From positions 62,001-126,000 of the forward strand of contig CABJBA010000004.1 in NCBI GenBank assembly GCA_902363735.1: 64,000 bases of DNA, given 5' to 3'. This stretch comes from Clostridiaceae bacterium. GTDB lineage: Bacteria; Bacillota; Clostridia; Lachnospirales; Lachnospiraceae. The notes beneath the pieces were generated by a model that made no database searches, was not told the DNA's origin, and worked only from the letters and a program-made list of their open reading frames with translations. Each line of letters begins with the position of its first letter. Position 1 is the first letter of the stretch. Shown here piece by piece: positions 52,032-60,884 of the stretch. The translations under genes were made by a program, and so were the position numbers.

Positions 52032-53456
52032 ATGCGTAAACTGACACGCCGCCTGGTAGCATTCTGTCTGACGGCTGCCCTTGTTTCCGGACAAGCATCC
52101 ATTGCCTTGGCAGAAGAATATGGACCGGGTTTTAAAAATGGCAAGCCACTTGACCAGGCTGATCAGCCTGCAGGCACCGTTGGAGGCATATCCACTGAAG
52201 ATGCAGAGAGCGCCCTGGCAAATGCAGGGATCGTTATTGAAAAAGAAGCAGAGGGAGGCGGCGAAGATGGTGTGGTAGACGAAGCCGCAAAAGCGGCCCA
52301 GGACGCCTTAAAGGCCAATTTCCCCCGACTTCAGACCACTGCCATGACAGGAGGCGGAAACTGGACGCAGCCTTTTGTCAATGACGCCTGGATTACCAAT
52401 GAGGGACAGGGTTTTCACGGATTATCCACATTTTTAACGAATATTGTAGGAAACGTACTTTACCGCACTTATACGTCCAGTACCGGCTGGTCTCCCTGGG
52501 TCATGAACGGCCAGCAGACCACCAACTACCCCGATGATGTAAACATCGAGGCAGTGCAGATGCGTTTTTCCGGTTATGTGAATAACCAGTTTGACATCTA
52601 CTATACCACCCAGCTGGAGGATGGAACCACGACTGACTGGGCCAAGAACGGCGCCACTGCCGGAACCATGGGAAGCGGACATTACATAACAGGGCTTCGA
52701 ATGGCATTTTTCGCCAAGAATACAGCTTTTCCCTATGCCACGGAAAAACCTCTCATTGCCGCAGATGTTGACGGAATGCGGGAAATCGATGGACAGATCC
52801 GCTATTTCAACGGAGATAAAACTCCTTTCACCGGCTGGGCATGGTCCGGCAATGAGCGTTATTACTTCCAGGACACTTACCCTGTCACCGGCTGGCAGTA
52901 CATTGACGGCTTCAAGTATTATTTTGATGAATCAGGAAAGATGCTTTCGGATCTGGAGCCCATTGTAGGCACAAAGGGACCGTTTCTTATCAGTATTAAC
53001 AAAGAGATGAACACTTTGACAGTTTTGGGCAAGGACGGAGACAACGGCTTTATCATTCCTGTAAAGACTTTCCTGGCCTCCACCGGACCGGATACTCCTC
53101 TGGGAACCTGGAAAACACCGGAAAAGCACCGTTGGCGGGATATGAACCACGGAATCTTTACCCAGTATGCAACCCGTATCTGGAAAGGATTTCTGATCCA
53201 TTCCCTTTTATACAGCAGGCCCAACAATATGACATTGGACCCTTCTACCTATAACTTTTTAAGCATTGCAGAGTCCGCCGGATGTATCCGTCTAAGGACC
53301 ATGGATACCAAGTGGATATATGACAATTGCGCCATTGGAACCACTGTAACGATTTATAATTCACCGGTACCCGGACCTTTCGAGCGCCCGGCCATTGAGC
53401 AGATCATACCCGAATCCCAGACTTGGGATCCGACAGATCCCACTGTTGCCCGGTAA
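52032..53456 (+). CDS. Secreted L,D-transpeptidase with ChW and choline-binding-type repeats
   Basis: A 474-residue protein: signal peptide (1-28, ending ALAEE), an acidic Ala-rich linker to about 105, then two ChW-like repeats at about 145-230 (TGWSPWVMNGQ and TDWAKNGATAGTMG, clostridial hydrophobic-W type). Two or three wall-binding repeats follow at about 250-310 (TGWAWSGNERYYFQ, TGWQYIDGFKYYFDESG). A YkuD catalytic domain covers about 318-445 with GIFTQ, FLIHSLLY and SAGCIRL (catalytic C418). It would crosslink peptidoglycan (3-3 links) or attach proteins to it. Two different types of wall-binding module in one enzyme is unusual. It is monocistronic, ending at a strong terminator. Confidence 0.9.
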   Translation: MRKLTRRLVAFCLTAALVSGQASIALAEEYGPGFKNGKPLDQADQPAGTVGGISTEDAESALANAGIVIEKEAEGGGEDGVVDEAAKAAQDALKANFPRLQTTAMTGGGNWTQPFVNDAWITNEGQGFHGLSTFLTNIVGNVLYRTYTSSTGWSPWVMNGQQTTNYPDDVNIEAVQMRFSGYVNNQFDIYYTTQLEDGTTTDWAKNGATAGTMGSGHYITGLRMAFFAKNTAFPYATEKPLIAADVDGMREIDGQIRYFNGDKTPFTGWAWSGNERYYFQDTYPVTGWQYIDGFKYYFDESGKMLSDLEPIVGTKGPFLISINKEMNTLTVLGKDGDNGFIIPVKTFLASTGPDTPLGTWKTPEKHRWRDMNHGIFTQYATRIWKGFLIHSLLYSRPNNMTLDPSTYNFLSIAESAGCIRLRTMDTKWIYDNCAIGTTVTIYNSPVPGPFERPAIEQIIPESQTWDPTDPTVAR

Positions 53457-53473
53457 CAGGATTTATTGATATA

Positions 53474-53520
53474 AAAAACGCCTCATGCCAGCTTAAACAT
53501 AGCAGGCATGAGGCGTTTTT
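53474..53520. terminator. Bidirectional intrinsic terminator
   Basis: A 16-base-pair perfect stem (53474-53489 AAAAACGCCTCATGCC with 53505-53520) and a 15-base loop have A and T runs at the two ends. It lies between the convergent L,D-transpeptidase and glycosyltransferase genes. Confidence 0.92.
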
Positions 53521-53533
53521 AAGTCTGATATCT

Positions 53534-54517
53534 TCACTTTTTCCCCAGAAATGTTTTTCTAAGGGCTTGATAAAGCCATGGGGTCCGGTACTGAAGCTGA
53601 ATAAAAAACCGGGTTCTGGGTGTCAGTTCCTTATAGTATCTTTTATATTCCGGGTTCACAATCTCCTTAAATTGCCTGGTGTTGACCATGGTGTGATAAT
53701 AAGTCCTTTTCATGGCACTTTCAGAAGCTTTATGAAAGCGTCCGTCTGTGGCAATGTCAAATTCTTTGTATACGATTTTCATGCGCTCACAATACATCTT
53801 CTGCTTTTTTCTGTAATCTCCGCTCTTGCCCTCCACGGTCCAGGAGCCTGCCACTCCCACACGATAAGCACTCATAGGTTCATCCATGTAGTAACCGTAT
53901 CCGGCGGCGGCGGCCATCATCTGTAAAGGAGTATCCCCCACCGGACAGTCCAAATAATAATCAGGAAGTTCTTTCACAAGACGGGATGGAAATGCCATGG
54001 AAGACATGGCATAGCCAGAGGACTTATCCACAATTTCCTCAGAAGTAACCATGCGGTTTCCCCGGTAAGGGCGCATCTGACTTTCGGTCACAGCCTTTCC
54101 CACTAATTCTATTTTAGCGCTGTGGATGCAGAGGGTGCATTCCGGATGGGCCTCCATGTAGTTCACCTGCTTTTGCAGTTTGTCCGGAGACAGCCAGTAA
54201 TCATCCCCGTCGCACATGAAAATATATTTTCCCCTGGCACGCGGAAAATTAAAAGCTCCGCTGATGTTGTCAATTCCCTGGGAATACTGGTTTTCTGTCT
54301 GAATCAGAGGCTTTATTTTATCCGGATATTTTTTGGCATATTCTTTTATGATTTCCCCGGTTCCGTCGTTTGAAGCGTCGTCATGGACCAGAATTTCATA
54401 TTCAAAACTTGTCTTCTGCATCAGAAAGCTGTCCAGGGCCTGGCGGATATAAGCTGCGTGGTTGAAGGTGACGCAATTTATGCTGGCCATAATGGTGGAA
54501 TCGGAACAACGGCTCAT
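53534..54517 (-). CDS. Family 2 glycosyltransferase
   Basis: A 327-residue GT2 with MASINCVTFNHAAYIRQALDSFL, EILVHDDASNDGTGEII, NQYSQGIDN, GKYIFMCDGDDYWL (DGDD metal site) and the later ED-like acidic region. It resembles capsular glycosyltransferases such as those using dTDP or UDP sugars. It is the last gene in the operon from 60685 and overlaps the ATP-grasp gene by four bases. Donor unknown; amino sugars made by the aminotransferase two genes upstream are possible. Confidence 0.85.
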   Translation of the reverse strand: MSRCSDSTIMASINCVTFNHAAYIRQALDSFLMQKTSFEYEILVHDDASNDGTGEIIKEYAKKYPDKIKPLIQTENQYSQGIDNISGAFNFPRARGKYIFMCDGDDYWLSPDKLQKQVNYMEAHPECTLCIHSAKIELVGKAVTESQMRPYRGNRMVTSEEIVDKSSGYAMSSMAFPSRLVKELPDYYLDCPVGDTPLQMMAAAAGYGYYMDEPMSAYRVGVAGSWTVEGKSGDYRKKQKMYCERMKIVYKEFDIATDGRFHKASESAMKRTYYHTMVNTRQFKEIVNPEYKRYYKELTPRTRFFIQLQYRTPWLYQALRKTFLGKK

Positions 54518-55500
54518 TGGTCTCTGCCTTTCTCTTCCTCAATCTTTGTAATATATTCTTCGTACTTTCTGACAATGTACATTTCCCTGACGGCTCCCCT
54601 TACATCCAGAGCCTCATCGGTAAAACACCTTAAATGGTTGGTGACAAAGTCATATCCTGCCATACAGGAAAACTCTACTCCGCCTGAAAAACGGGGATTG
54701 CATTCCAGCATGTGATGAGTTCCATTCTCTCCTTCAATAAACTCAAAATTCACACACCCATTGATTCCAAGGCAGGACGCAATGTTTTTGCACATCTCTT
54801 CCAGACAGGAGTCAGAAAATACCTTCACGGAAGTTCCTGCTCCATTAGGAGTCCGCAAAAGCTCTTTTCTGCAGACCACTGCTGTTTCTCCTGTACCGGC
54901 TTTTCTTACTACATCCACAGTAATGATACTTCCCTTATAAAATGGCTGAAGGATAAAGTCTTCTAAGCCTTCCTGCTCCAGGAATACCTTCATTTCATTT
55001 TTTGAGTGAATATAGGAAAGTCCCTGGCTGCTTCTGCCGTTATATGGTTTCACCACCACAGGATAGGCCAGGGTCTCAGGGTCAGCTTCTTTTAAATCCA
55101 GGGTAGGAATGGGGGTTCCCACGCCTTCTGAGGTTAAAAAATGGAACAGCTTTCTCTTATCCCGGCATATACTTAAGGTTTCTTCGGAAGGCAGGCATAA
55201 GGTGACTCCTGATTGCTGAAACTCCTCCCGGAAACCGTTTAATACATCAGCTTCCACATCGGTCAGCACCAGAAGGGTCTTCACCTTTTCCTGCCTGCAG
55301 ATTTCCAGGATTTCTCCGGCATATACATCTCCCTCTGTTGCGTAGGGCACCTGATAAAAGGCATCCACATGAGAGGCATCAGCAATCCACTCTGCCGGAT
55401 AAATATCACATCCTATAACCCGTATTCCATTCTTTTTTAAATTTTTTATTACTATATCCGCAGAAAATGACCCGATTGCGGTTACCAGTGCTGTATTCAT
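54514..55500 (-). CDS. ATP-grasp enzyme (carbamoyl-phosphate-synthase-like)
   Basis: A 328-residue single-chain ATP-grasp protein: pre-ATP-grasp region ALVTAIGSFSADIVIKNLKK, CRDKRKLFHFLTSEGVGTPIP, the A-type lysine in YPVVVKPYNGRSSQGLSYI, and metal ligands in NGCVNFEFIEG and HHMLECNPRFSGG (E, N). Such enzymes join a carboxylate to an amine through an acylphosphate. Between an aminotransferase (55513-56622) and glycosyltransferases it may attach an amino acid or other acid to an amino sugar. It overlaps both neighbours closely (four and 12 bases apart). Substrate unknown. Confidence 0.8.
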   Translation of the reverse strand: MNTALVTAIGSFSADIVIKNLKKNGIRVIGCDIYPAEWIADASHVDAFYQVPYATEGDVYAGEILEICRQEKVKTLLVLTDVEADVLNGFREEFQQSGVTLCLPSEETLSICRDKRKLFHFLTSEGVGTPIPTLDLKEADPETLAYPVVVKPYNGRSSQGLSYIHSKNEMKVFLEQEGLEDFILQPFYKGSIITVDVVRKAGTGETAVVCRKELLRTPNGAGTSVKVFSDSCLEEMCKNIASCLGINGCVNFEFIEGENGTHHMLECNPRFSGGVEFSCMAGYDFVTNHLRCFTDEALDVRGAVREMYIVRKYEEYITKIEEEKGRDQ

Positions 55501-55512
55501 CGCTTCCTCTTC

Positions 55513-56622
55513 CTATCTTCCATTTATGATAATATCACAGATACGGTCTACCTCTTCTAAAGAAAGCTGTGCGTAAAGGGGCAATGTCAGCACATGGTAA
55601 GCCGCCCTTTTTGCCACCGGAAGGCAGACGTCAGCAAATCTTTCCCGATAGCATTCAAAGTCAGTAATCAGGGGGTAAAAATACTTTCTCGCAAAAATAT
55701 GGTGGGAAGCCAGCAGTTCATAGACTTCATCCCTGGTATGGGAAAACCCGTCAAATACAACCGGAAAATAAGCATAATTCTGGCGGACTCCTTCCTTTGG
55801 AGGAATCAGACGGATGCCGGGTATTCCTGACAGCCGCTCTCTGTATCTTTCTGTAATCTGTCTGCGAAGCTCTATGTTGTCACCTACATGGCGGAGGTTA
55901 CAAATTCCCATAGCTGCCTGAAATTCGTTCATCTTAGCATTTCCTCCTATGTACTCTACAGATTCTTTGCCGGTTATCCCAAAATTTTTCAGGTAATTAA
56001 GAAGGACCTCCAGAGAAGGATCATGAAAGGCAACGGCTCCCCCTTCAATGGTATTAAAGACCTTTGTGGCATGAAAGCTGAACATGGAAGCGTCTCCATA
56101 AGTTCCAATTCCCTTTCCGTTGATTTCCACGCCAAAAGCATGAGCCGCATCATAAATTACCTTTAAATTATGTTTTTTTGCAATTTGCTGGATTTTTTCT
56201 ACGTCACAGACATTTCCATATACGTGGACCGGCAAAATAGCAGAGGTTTTATCTGTAATCAAAGCTTCTATCTTATCGGCGTCTATGGTGTAATCATCTT
56301 CCCTGATATCACAGAACACCGGAGTTAAGTTGTTTCTTATAATGGCATGACTGGTGGAAGCAAAGGAAAATGGCGTTGTAATCACTTCTCCGGTTAAGTT
56401 CATGGCCTGGAGAGCCATCTCAAGAGCCATATGCCCATTGACAAAGAGCAAAAGATCAGAGACATTTAAATAGTCCTTCAGCTCATCCTTTAATTTATCA
56501 TGAAATTCTCCCATATTGGTCATCCAGGCAGTTTCCCAGATCGGTTTGATTTCTTCTATAAACTCTTCGTAGGAAGGCATGGAAGCCCTCGTTACCAATA
56601 TTTCTTTTTCTTCCGGTGTCAT
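55513..56622 (-). CDS. DegT/DnrJ/EryC1 sugar aminotransferase
   Basis: A 369-residue PLP enzyme with WMTNMGEFHDKLKDELKDYL, TTPFSFASTSHAI, VIYDAAHAFGVEING (D158) and the Schiff-base lysine in FSFHATKVFNTIEGG (K187). HATKVFN is typical of VioA/FdtB/WecE-like aminotransferases, with C3 or C4 amination of dTDP-keto sugars as likely chemistry. No matching dehydratase or ketoisomerase is in this operon. It may share a keto sugar with the left block (fdtA) or act with genes elsewhere. It differs clearly from the aminotransferase at 435-1538. GGAGA precedes the ATG. Confidence 0.85.
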   Translation of the reverse strand: MTPEEKEILVTRASMPSYEEFIEEIKPIWETAWMTNMGEFHDKLKDELKDYLNVSDLLLFVNGHMALEMALQAMNLTGEVITTPFSFASTSHAIIRNNLTPVFCDIREDDYTIDADKIEALITDKTSAILPVHVYGNVCDVEKIQQIAKKHNLKVIYDAAHAFGVEINGKGIGTYGDASMFSFHATKVFNTIEGGAVAFHDPSLEVLLNYLKNFGITGKESVEYIGGNAKMNEFQAAMGICNLRHVGDNIELRRQITERYRERLSGIPGIRLIPPKEGVRQNYAYFPVVFDGFSHTRDEVYELLASHHIFARKYFYPLITDFECYRERFADVCLPVAKRAAYHVLTLPLYAQLSLEEVDRICDIIINGR

Positions 56623-56657
56623 ATGCCAATCTCCTTTGATCTCTTCTCCCTTATGGT

Positions 56658-57578
56658 TCAGATGGAAAACATCTGCCCCAGGGTTCTGATATGAGTGCTT
56701 TTCACGAACTTGTATTTCCAGATGGTGTAAATCTTTTTTATCCGTCTTTTTTCTGGAATCCCAATAAACTGTTCCAGAGTCTCTCTTTGTTCTGCGGACA
56801 AATCCTTTTGATAGCGATTTAAAAATACTTCTGCCTGCCTAAACATATTTCTGTAATTTTCCCGTACCTTTTCCCTGTTACGGGACCTGTTTGCATACTG
56901 TTCTATGCCGCTTTGGGAACCAAGCTGGTTGCTTCCATGCTGGCGGTAGAGAACCAGGGGGCGGTCAATATAGGAAATCTCCCCAAAACAGCTTGCCAAA
57001 AGTCCAAGCCACCAGTCATGCATCATGCAGTCTTCCGGCTTATGAGTGAGAAGAGAAAGAAAGGCCCGGTTAATCATAACCGTGTTGCCTGTTATATTAT
57101 TTTCAACCAGACAGTGGCTGAGCCTGTTATCCCAGACTGCAATCTTCTGATACTCTGCCATGGACTTATGGATAATCCGGCCCGTTTCATCAGTGACGGA
57201 CAAATCGCTGTGAACCAGAAGGGGAATATCTCTTTTGCAGCGGGCTTCCAGACGTTTCATTTCCTTAAGGGTAATTTCCACCTTATGAGGCAGCCAGACG
57301 TCATCCTGATCACATAGCATGATGTATTGGTCCGATACAGCCGATAGCAGCCGGAAAAAATTGTTCTGAGCGCTGCCTGAACGTTCTTCATGTTTCAGGA
57401 TCTTTATCCGGTCCGGATACTGTTCTTCGTATTCTCTGACAAGGGCAGGCGTCTTGTCTGTAGAAAGGTCGTCGGAAACCACGATGTTCAAATTCTGAAA
57501 GGTCTGGTTCAGAATGGAATCCATCTGCTCTCTGATATATTTTTCTCCGTTATAGGATGCCAGAAGCACCGATACCAT
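56658..57578 (-). CDS. Family 2 glycosyltransferase, rhamnosyltransferase-like
   Basis: A 306-residue GT2: MVSVLLASYNGEKYIREQMDS, IVVSDDLSTDKT, AQNNFFRLLS, YIMLCDQDDVWLPHKVE (DQDD metal site) and MHDWWLGLLASC. CDQDDVW and MHDWW mark the subfamily often annotated as capsular rhamnosyl- or galactosyltransferases (for example Cps23FT-like). ATG 57578 is chosen since AAGGAGGAG precedes it; the frame runs on to 57626. Rhamnose would fit rfbC in the neighbouring block. Confidence 0.85.
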   Translation of the reverse strand: MVSVLLASYNGEKYIREQMDSILNQTFQNLNIVVSDDLSTDKTPALVREYEEQYPDRIKILKHEERSGSAQNNFFRLLSAVSDQYIMLCDQDDVWLPHKVEITLKEMKRLEARCKRDIPLLVHSDLSVTDETGRIIHKSMAEYQKIAVWDNRLSHCLVENNITGNTVMINRAFLSLLTHKPEDCMMHDWWLGLLASCFGEISYIDRPLVLYRQHGSNQLGSQSGIEQYANRSRNREKVRENYRNMFRQAEVFLNRYQKDLSAEQRETLEQFIGIPEKRRIKKIYTIWKYKFVKSTHIRTLGQMFSI

Positions 57579-57606
57579 ACTCTCCTCCTTCCAGATACAG
57601 GCTCCT

Positions 57607-58497
57607 TTACCAGGAAAGCCCCACAATTTTAGTCAGGAACCATATCTCAGCCATAAGTCCCCTGAGAAATACTTTTATCAGCTTCTCCTGGAACCGGTTA
57701 ATCTTCAAATATTTTTTGTAATAATGCAGCTTGCTCTCATGAAGAAGAGCCTGTTTTTTTAAGATGGAACCTACACTTTTATTAATGGAAACAGAATGAA
57801 GATGCATATAAGAATAGTTTAAAAGAAGGGCGGTTCTGTATCCCCTTTCCCTCAGTTTAAATCCCAGTATCTTTTCCTCATAGTACAGGAATACCTCTTC
57901 GTCATAAAGCCCGCATTCCATCAGTGCGGCCAGATCAGCCATAAAAAGCGATCCTGCCACTGCATCCACATATGCGTATTTTCCTTTTCCTTCTGACTCA
58001 AAATCTGCCTTTAATTCCGGCCTTCCATTGAGCAGGGGCGCAAAAAGTCTCCTGGTAATCAGCCCGGTATCAAAAACATCTCCAAGAAGACCGTTTAGCT
58101 TCCAGCTTGACTGAGCAATCGCTCCTGTCCTGTCAGTGGTGACTGCAGCGGCCACTGCCAGCTTGTCTATCTTTGAGAACGCTTTTTTCATGGCCTTTAT
58201 GGACTCTTCTGAAATCTTCACATCCGGATTGGCAATAAGACCATGGGTAGCATGAAGATTCTGGTAAGCGTACCGGATTCCCACGTTATTTCCGTAGCCA
58301 TAGCCCCCATTTTTTTGGGCCTGGATCAGATGAATGTTCTTCCCTTCAAGGGTTTTTAACCTGGAGAAGGAATCGTCGGTAGAGTGATTGTCCACAATGA
58401 CAATGGAATCCAGCACTTTATAATCCCATATGGATTTTACCAGATTTTCCGTGGTTTCAGAGTCATTATAGTTGAGGATAATACAGCTTATGTTCAT
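57607..58497 (-). CDS. Family 2 glycosyltransferase (WbbL/GlfT-like)
   Basis: A 296-residue GT2 with ISCIILNYNDSETTENLVKSI, IVIVDNHSTDDSFSRL (VDN rather than VDD), KNGGYGYGNNVGIRYAYQN and LIANPDVKI (NPD as the metal-site segment). VDNxSxD with NGGYGxGNNxG is the WbbL-like pattern of rhamnosyl- and galactofuranosyl-related transferases. It starts in an ATGA overlap with the GT8 gene and lies two genes after glf, so galactofuranose is a reasonable donor. Confidence 0.85.
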   Translation of the reverse strand: MNISCIILNYNDSETTENLVKSIWDYKVLDSIVIVDNHSTDDSFSRLKTLEGKNIHLIQAQKNGGYGYGNNVGIRYAYQNLHATHGLIANPDVKISEESIKAMKKAFSKIDKLAVAAAVTTDRTGAIAQSSWKLNGLLGDVFDTGLITRRLFAPLLNGRPELKADFESEGKGKYAYVDAVAGSLFMADLAALMECGLYDEEVFLYYEEKILGFKLRERGYRTALLLNYSYMHLHSVSINKSVGSILKKQALLHESKLHYYKKYLKINRFQEKLIKVFLRGLMAEIWFLTKIVGLSW

Positions 58498-59501
58498 GCT
58501 TTCTCCTTTTGATTTGTTTCACTCCGGTCATTTTTCCTGGAATTAATCACCTGCATTCCGAATTTGCGGCTTACAAAATCACGGACAGGAGGGCATAAAA
58601 AGGTGGCATAATCCATCAGGTGATAAGCAGCCATATAAAGAAGGCTTCCATTTTCTTTGGGAGTCCCGGCCCATGGAGTACGGGAAAGATAAGTTTCATA
58701 AGCTTTGCGGTAATGATTTAAATTCCCCTGTTTCCAGGGCCTTTCATCCCCCATAAAATGCAGGATGACAGGACGGCGTTTGGCTTCCTGAAAGCTTTTT
58801 CTTGTAATCTTCTTATAGACAGGGGAAAGCCGTGTCAAATGGCTGTACCGGTAGTAGCGGTAATTGGTGAAAAAGTTATACCGGGGCGGCAAAGGCTTGA
58901 TCTTTCCTTTCAGCGCTCCATTAATGGTATCCTGATCACCAGCAAAAAGCTTTCCTCCTCTGGAACAGTAAAAATCCAGAAGCATCTTACCTGCATATTC
59001 AGATCTCCAGCGTTTCATATCAATTAAAAGGACTCCTGAATTAAAATAAGGTTCATCTGGTAAAAGGCCGATGTCTTCCTTTATAGATGGGTATATGGTA
59101 GGCTCCATGACCCCACCTAAAACAGAAGAATCCAGCTCTGTTTCCCACAGTCGTTTTAAAGAAGCAAGAACTACAGTATCACAGTCTAAATACAGGACCC
59201 GGTCCGTATCAGGAGGGAGGACTTCCCCGATGAACAGACGGGCCATAATGCTCAAATCAAAACCTCCGGTGTCCACTTCACAGGAAAAACGCTCCCTTAA
59301 GTCTCCCAGTTCTATCATGGTCAGGGTCCGGCCAAAGGTGCCGGCAACCTGGTCCAGACGGATTCTGGTTTCAGGAGATAAGCCCATGGATAATATATAA
59401 ATCTGGACATCCGAAATTTCCCTGTTATGCTCCAAAAGGGAATAAAGGGATACGGCCAGATGCCTGGCATAATTGTCGTTGGAAGCGTATACAACCTTCA
59501 T
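58494..59501 (-). CDS. Family 8 glycosyltransferase (LgtC-like)
   Basis: A 335-residue retaining glycosyltransferase: MKVVYASNDNYARHLAVSLYSLLEHN, ILSMGLSPETR, MARLFIGEVLPPDTDRVLYLDCDTVVLASL (DxD at DCD), PYFNSGVLLIDMKRWR and FAGDQDTINGALKGK, then VILHFMGDERPW. These are the full GT8 landmarks of LgtC-type galactosyl- or glucosyltransferases using UDP-sugars. The start is ATG 59501 with GGAGGA upstream. It follows glf in the operon. Confidence 0.9.
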   Translation of the reverse strand: MKVVYASNDNYARHLAVSLYSLLEHNREISDVQIYILSMGLSPETRIRLDQVAGTFGRTLTMIELGDLRERFSCEVDTGGFDLSIMARLFIGEVLPPDTDRVLYLDCDTVVLASLKRLWETELDSSVLGGVMEPTIYPSIKEDIGLLPDEPYFNSGVLLIDMKRWRSEYAGKMLLDFYCSRGGKLFAGDQDTINGALKGKIKPLPPRYNFFTNYRYYRYSHLTRLSPVYKKITRKSFQEAKRRPVILHFMGDERPWKQGNLNHYRKAYETYLSRTPWAGTPKENGSLLYMAAYHLMDYATFLCPPVRDFVSRKFGMQVINSRKNDRSETNQKEKA

Positions 59502-59584
59502 AAATTCCTCCAATTTTAACGGTTCAGTTCCGTTGTATTGTACTATATCCGGTATAAAAAGTAAATGCCTGTCAAACTGCCCGC

Positions 59585-60685
59585 TTACTGCAAATAAACC
59601 TCTGCCGTCTTCATGGCTGATTCAATTACCTTGTCCATATCATAATATTTATACTCACCTAAACGCCCGCCAAAAATCACCTTGGCCTCTTCTTCTGCCA
59701 GGCAGGCGTACTTCTGATACAGTTCCTGATTTTTTGCATCATTGACAGGGTAATAAGGCTCCATGCCTTCGCTCCAGTCCACTGAATATTCTCTGGTTAT
59801 GACAGACTTTGGCTGAGTGCCGAATTCGAAGTGCTTATGCTCGATAATTCTGGTATACGGAGTTTCCTTATCCGTATAATTCACTACTGCCACGCCCTGA
59901 TAATTATCCGTTTCTGCCACCTCTGTGTCAAATTTCAAGCTCCTGTATTCCAGTTTTCCATATTTATATCCATAATAGGCATCAATTGTGCCGGTGTAAA
60001 TTACCTTTTGGCCCAGATTGTCGTAATAATCTTTATGTTCCAAATAATCTGCTCCCAACTCTATATCACATCCCTCAAACAGTTTATCGACGATCACATT
60101 ATATCCGCCAATGGGAATTCCCTGATACAAGTCATTGAAATAATTATTATCATAAGTAAAGCGAACAGGAAGCCGTTTAATAATAAAGGCCGGAAGTTCT
60201 TTACAATCCCGTCCCCACTGCTTTTCTGTATATCCCTTTACCAGCTTTTCGTAAATATCCACACCCACAAGGCTGATGGCCTGTTCCTCCAGATTTTTCG
60301 GTTCCCCTGAAACGGCTGCCTTCTGTTCTTCAATTTTGGCCCTTGCCTGAGCCGGAGTGGAAATGCCCCACATCTTGCTGAATGTGTTCATATTAAAAGG
60401 CATATTGTACATTTCACCTTTAAAATTAGCCACCGGACTGTTGGTGTAACGATTAAATTCTGCCAGTTCATTGACAAACTGCCAGATCTTCTTGTTGCTG
60501 GTATGGAAAATGTGGGCGCCATAGGTATGAACATGAATTCCTTCTATTTCCTCACAGTAAATGTTTCCTCCCATGTGGTTTCGTTTCTCCACCACCAGAC
60601 ACTTCTTGCCCTTTTTCTTAGCCAGATATGCAAAGACGCCGGAATAAAGACCGGCTCCCACCAGCACATAGTCATATTTTTTCAT
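59585..60685 (-). CDS. glf: UDP-galactopyranose mutase
   Basis: A 366-residue FAD enzyme: YDYVLVGAGLYSGVFAYLAKKKG (FAD loop), VVEKRNHMGGNIYCEE, HTYGAHIFHTSNKKIW, YTEKQWG, RLPVRFTYDNNYFNDLYQGIP and GGRLGEYKYYDMDKVI. The motifs cover the flavin and the substrate arginines. It converts UDP-galactopyranose to UDP-galactofuranose for surface glycan. ATG 60685 is the start, with GGAGAAAG upstream; the open frame continues to 60778. It is the first gene of the operon after the promoter at 60723-60750. Confidence 0.95.
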   Translation of the reverse strand: MKKYDYVLVGAGLYSGVFAYLAKKKGKKCLVVEKRNHMGGNIYCEEIEGIHVHTYGAHIFHTSNKKIWQFVNELAEFNRYTNSPVANFKGEMYNMPFNMNTFSKMWGISTPAQARAKIEEQKAAVSGEPKNLEEQAISLVGVDIYEKLVKGYTEKQWGRDCKELPAFIIKRLPVRFTYDNNYFNDLYQGIPIGGYNVIVDKLFEGCDIELGADYLEHKDYYDNLGQKVIYTGTIDAYYGYKYGKLEYRSLKFDTEVAETDNYQGVAVVNYTDKETPYTRIIEHKHFEFGTQPKSVITREYSVDWSEGMEPYYPVNDAKNQELYQKYACLAEEEAKVIFGGRLGEYKYYDMDKVIESAMKTAEVYLQ

Positions 60686-60722
60686 AGTTTTCTTTCTCCA
60701 GTCTTTGTTTTCAATTATCTTC

Positions 60723-60750
60723 ATTATACTAAATCCCCTGAAAAATGCAA
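60723..60750 (-). promoter_or_regulatory. Predicted promoter of the glf operon
   Basis: The minus strand has TTGCAT (60745-60750), a 16-base spacer and consensus TATAAT (60723-60728), about 37 bases above the glf ATG. It probably drives 60685 down to 53534. Confidence 0.7.
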
Positions 60751-60813
60751 ATAAATTCACCACCTGGAAGATATACATTAATTCCCTGGATCTTGATATA
60801 ATAATTGCAAAAA

Positions 60814-60854
60814 TTGACTTTAATCAGCATTAATGCTATAGTATTGATTAAAGT
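60814..60854 (+). promoter_or_regulatory. Promoter and nested palindromic operator of the GntR gene
   Basis: TTGACT (60814-60819), 17 bases, then extended TGCTATAGT (hexamer 60837-60842) form a good promoter. Arms ACTTTAATCA (60817-60826) and TGATTAAAGT (60845-60854) are a perfect 10-base inverted repeat around it, and GCATTAATGC (60827-60836) is a second palindrome in the spacer. This is a strong candidate site for autorepression by the encoded GntR/FCD protein. Confidence 0.65.
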
Positions 60855-60884
60855 ATACATCAATTTATCTTATTGGGAGGGTTT

